Shown: positions 61,699 through 64,000 of the stretch, in pieces
How positions within the stretch are numbered: the stretch's first letter is position 1
How the letters are laid out: every line of letters begins with the position of its first letter
Source of the DNA: Nipponacmea schrenckii
Lineage: Eukaryota > Mollusca > Gastropoda > Lottiidae
NCBI GenBank assembly: GCA_030562195.1
Contig: JAUJPP010000007.1
Location: forward strand, 14,753,769-14,817,768
Direction: 5' to 3'
Length of the DNA stretch: 64,000 nucleotides
The notes under the pieces: model-generated
Database searches by the model: none
Told to the model about the DNA's origin: nothing
The model's input: only the letters and a program-made list of their open reading frames with translations
Made by a program: the position numbers and the translations under genes

Positions 61699-63092
61699 AT
61701 GTACCACCTTGCTAAACTGAGCAAACCAGCTTTCTGGCGGCAGATATCCATCAGATATTCAGATGCTGTCAGGAATAACTGGCGTATGTTGTCTACCAGT
61801 CAAAGTGTATCTGTTGAAGTAAGACTACAATCTGATGCTGACAAAGCTTACTATGTCCTGGGATTACAGCCAAATTGTGATCTAGAAACAGTTCGACAGA
61901 AATATGTTGATTTGGTCAAAAAATACAGGGAAGATAAAACAGTGCAACCACTGACAAGAGCTCAAATTCACGAGTCTTATAAATATATTTTGGTGAGTAT
62001 TTTTATATATTCTTATACAATTGTCCTTCCTTAATTCAAGTTGCAGATTTAAACTCCCTTTTGGCTGGTTCAACTTTAGTTGACCATTGACTAAAATACA
62101 ATGTTAGAAAGAATGTCAGCTTAGATCTTCAGTTCTACAGTCATTATTAGACAAGTTTGAGACTTTAAACCAACTTAAAATACAGATTGAAACAAACTCA
62201 CTAAAACCTAATGATATTGGCAAAAACCCTCTAGTCCAATATTGGCAGTATGTTATTGATCATAATATTGGACTCCTAAGGTAAACATAGTTATATATAG
62301 CTACAAGTCTGAATTTTTTAATATTTTTTTGGATTTCTAGGAGATGAGAAGAAGTGAAATGATAGTAGAAGATTTGAAAGTTAAGGTAAGTACATTTTTG
62401 TATCAGCCTGGTTTTCCAAGTACACGGTTTTACACCTGCTTTTGGCACTCGATTAGCGGCAAAAAAATCAAACCTTCTACTTTACTGTTTCCATGGTACT
62501 GGCTAGGTCGGCCGTGCTTGGAAATGAAAAAAAGCCTTCACTGCTCGATTTTTTAACCAACCATGGGTGGATTTACCCACAACTGACCTAGTTTTGTGGG
62601 ATTTCCAAATAAAAATGGTGGACAACATCAAGTTCACTAGAGAATTGATGGAGAAATTGATTGGGAAAATCTCGGCCTTAATATACTGCCATGTATTTTG
62701 AATTAGTCCAAATGTTACTTGGTCACTGATTGTGACGTATGGTTTGACCAGGGAGGTTATTTGTCTCTAATGACGAGAATCTGGGATTGTGAAAGCATCT
62801 GTTGGTTCATGTATATCCACACATTTCTTTAAGAAAATGAGATATATTGTAACTCTTGTCATTATTGCCTGCAATACTATCCTGAAAGTGGTCACAATTT
62901 GAATCTAGAAGCAATCATCAGACATATCTATTTGAATGATTTATCTCAGGATAAAGATACTGAAAAGAAAGCTAGAGATGAATGGAGAGAGGCTGTAGAA
63001 CAAGAATACAGACTACAGAAACTAGCTTTACAATCAGATACTGATATATTTAGACAAGAGAGAAGAGAACCTAACAGATCAGCTAATATGAG
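61699..63092 (+). CDS. Probable mitochondrial J-like protein, first three exons (partial)
   Basis: Exons: 61699-61992, 62341-62385 and 62950-63092, phase 0 at both joins; the last ends in phase 2 at AG|GTGAAT, so the gene continues past the window or into unseen exons. The N-terminus MYHLAKLSKPAFW is basic and lacks acidic residues over the first 20, as in mitochondrial presequences. Residues 50-98 resemble a J domain: KAYYVLGLQPNCDLETVRQ, then YVDLVKKYREDK. The HPD motif needed to stimulate Hsp70 is replaced by RED, so co-chaperone activity is doubtful. Exon 3 is highly charged and probably helical (EEW-like and RLQKLALQSD). I do not recognise the exact family. Acceptors are TTTCTAG and TCTCAG. 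Confidence 0.7.
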
Positions 63093-63664
63093 GTGAATTT
63101 ATCTCTATTTTACAGCATGAAAGGAATATTGTTACCTAGTCTTTCTAGTCTTTTACTAAATTGTTTAATCTGAAGACTCAATAGTAAACAGTAACACTAA
63201 TAAAACTAATGTAAAGAATATAAATGTGTATAATAGGTCACCAGAATACCAGTACCAAGCTTTTTTATTTATGTTAAAGGCATTGTAAAGAGGCTTTCTA
63301 AATTTTTTATTTTTTATGTTCTTGCAATTTCACTTAAACTAAAGGCTTGATGAGGTCACTAATTGCAAGTGGCCTAATGTCATACAAGCATATTTGCTAT
63401 AAGTGACATCAAAATTGCAGGAACCACAGACATTTAATTGAAAATTGGATTGATGCAAATTGATGATGTAAGTGTCCTCAAATACACATAAGCAATTTAG
63501 AAAATCTGTTTACAATCCTATTAGTGAATATCTTACAATATAGGAATATTATAAAATTTAAAATGAAATATACTAAAAGTTATAAGTTTTAAGGTCAGTA
63601 AAGTAGGTTCTTCTGTAAGTCAATTACTAAGATCTAAGGTCAAGATTAACCTTCGGATTTTTTC
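63093..63664. other. Intron or flank after the third J-like exon
   Basis: I see no further exon here that joins in phase 2. The sequence is AT-rich and without recognised structure. Confidence 0.35.
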
Positions 63665-63895
63665 AGCCCTGTTTCCCCTTATCAGTGAAACAAATCGGAG
63701 AAACTGACATGGAAAAAGCGTCTAGTCGAGGGACAATAAACCGAGACCCTGTGTGCTACAAGCTGTGCATGTTAAAGATCCCTGGACAATTGGAAATTGA
63801 AAAAGAGTAGGCTAATGACGCTGTCCTGGCAAAATTTCCCTGAGAGTTTGTCTTCATTAGCCCTTAAGGTGCAGAAAAGTAGGACATAAAACTCG
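63665..63895 (+). mobile_element. SINE-body fragment
   Basis: It contains gacaataaaccgagaccctg, ggcaaaatttccctgag and gcagaaaagtaggac, in the plus orientation of the body. The head is worn. Confidence 0.6.
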
Positions 63896-64000
63896 AATAT
63901 TTGCGAATATTAAAGAGACAGATTTGCAATCCACTTGACCAATTGTACCTTAGTTTAAAACAGGAATTGTTTAGTTAAGCTAATCAGTAGGCCCATTAAG

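Overview
The window is AT-rich, repeat-dense animal nuclear DNA. The spliced genes (GT-AG introns with conserved phases), long introns full of minisatellites, a mucin-bearing peptidoglycan recognition protein, tRNA-derived SINEs and TIR repeats with GTGGGCGTAT ends together suggest a mollusc, probably a gastropod. The taxon is an inference. There is no sign of bacterial or viral gene organisation.

Layout. At 1-1400 lies the signal-peptide exon of a second PGRP gene (minus strand, rest off the left edge), followed by a TIR repeat. At 1500-5600 there are tandem repeats and a LINE remnant. At 5627-9844 a 4.2-kb TIR element contains a nested foldback element with a broken integrase-type transposase. 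At 10243-14048 (minus) is a complete five-exon PGRP gene: signal peptide, Pro/Ser/Thr tandem domain, six-cysteine module, zinc amidase domain. At 14-18 kb there are hairpin elements and a retroposed insert. At 18576-22390 (minus) are the last five exons of a gene I could not identify; one exon has a two-base frame break. At 27013-33071 (plus) is a TRIQK homologue of three coding exons; intron 2 is almost entirely a minisatellite of about 105 units. At 33-39 kb there are SINEs, tandem repeats and a MITE.

At 39081-57439 (minus) lies VAC14, the scaffold of the PIKfyve/FIG4 phosphoinositide complex. I resolved fifteen exons by frame and homology; two conserved segments are not visible in the introns where they belong. 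Its introns carry a 24-bp array that split and duplicated part of a coding exon, two 26-bp arrays on either side of one exon, a large palindrome, a LINE 3' end with target-site duplication, and a 1.36-kb TIR element. At 57.5-61.6 kb there is a foldback element with repeated AAAACGGTAAC motifs and a 2-kb TIR repeat. From 61699 (plus) the first three exons of a gene for a probable mitochondrial J-like protein run towards the right edge.

The genes do not form a functional unit. PGRP is secreted innate immunity, VAC14 is endolysosomal lipid signalling, TRIQK is a small ER membrane protein. The notable theme is how repeats fill and reshape the introns. Exon limits were set by eye from splice sites, reading phase and remembered family sequences; no database search was run.
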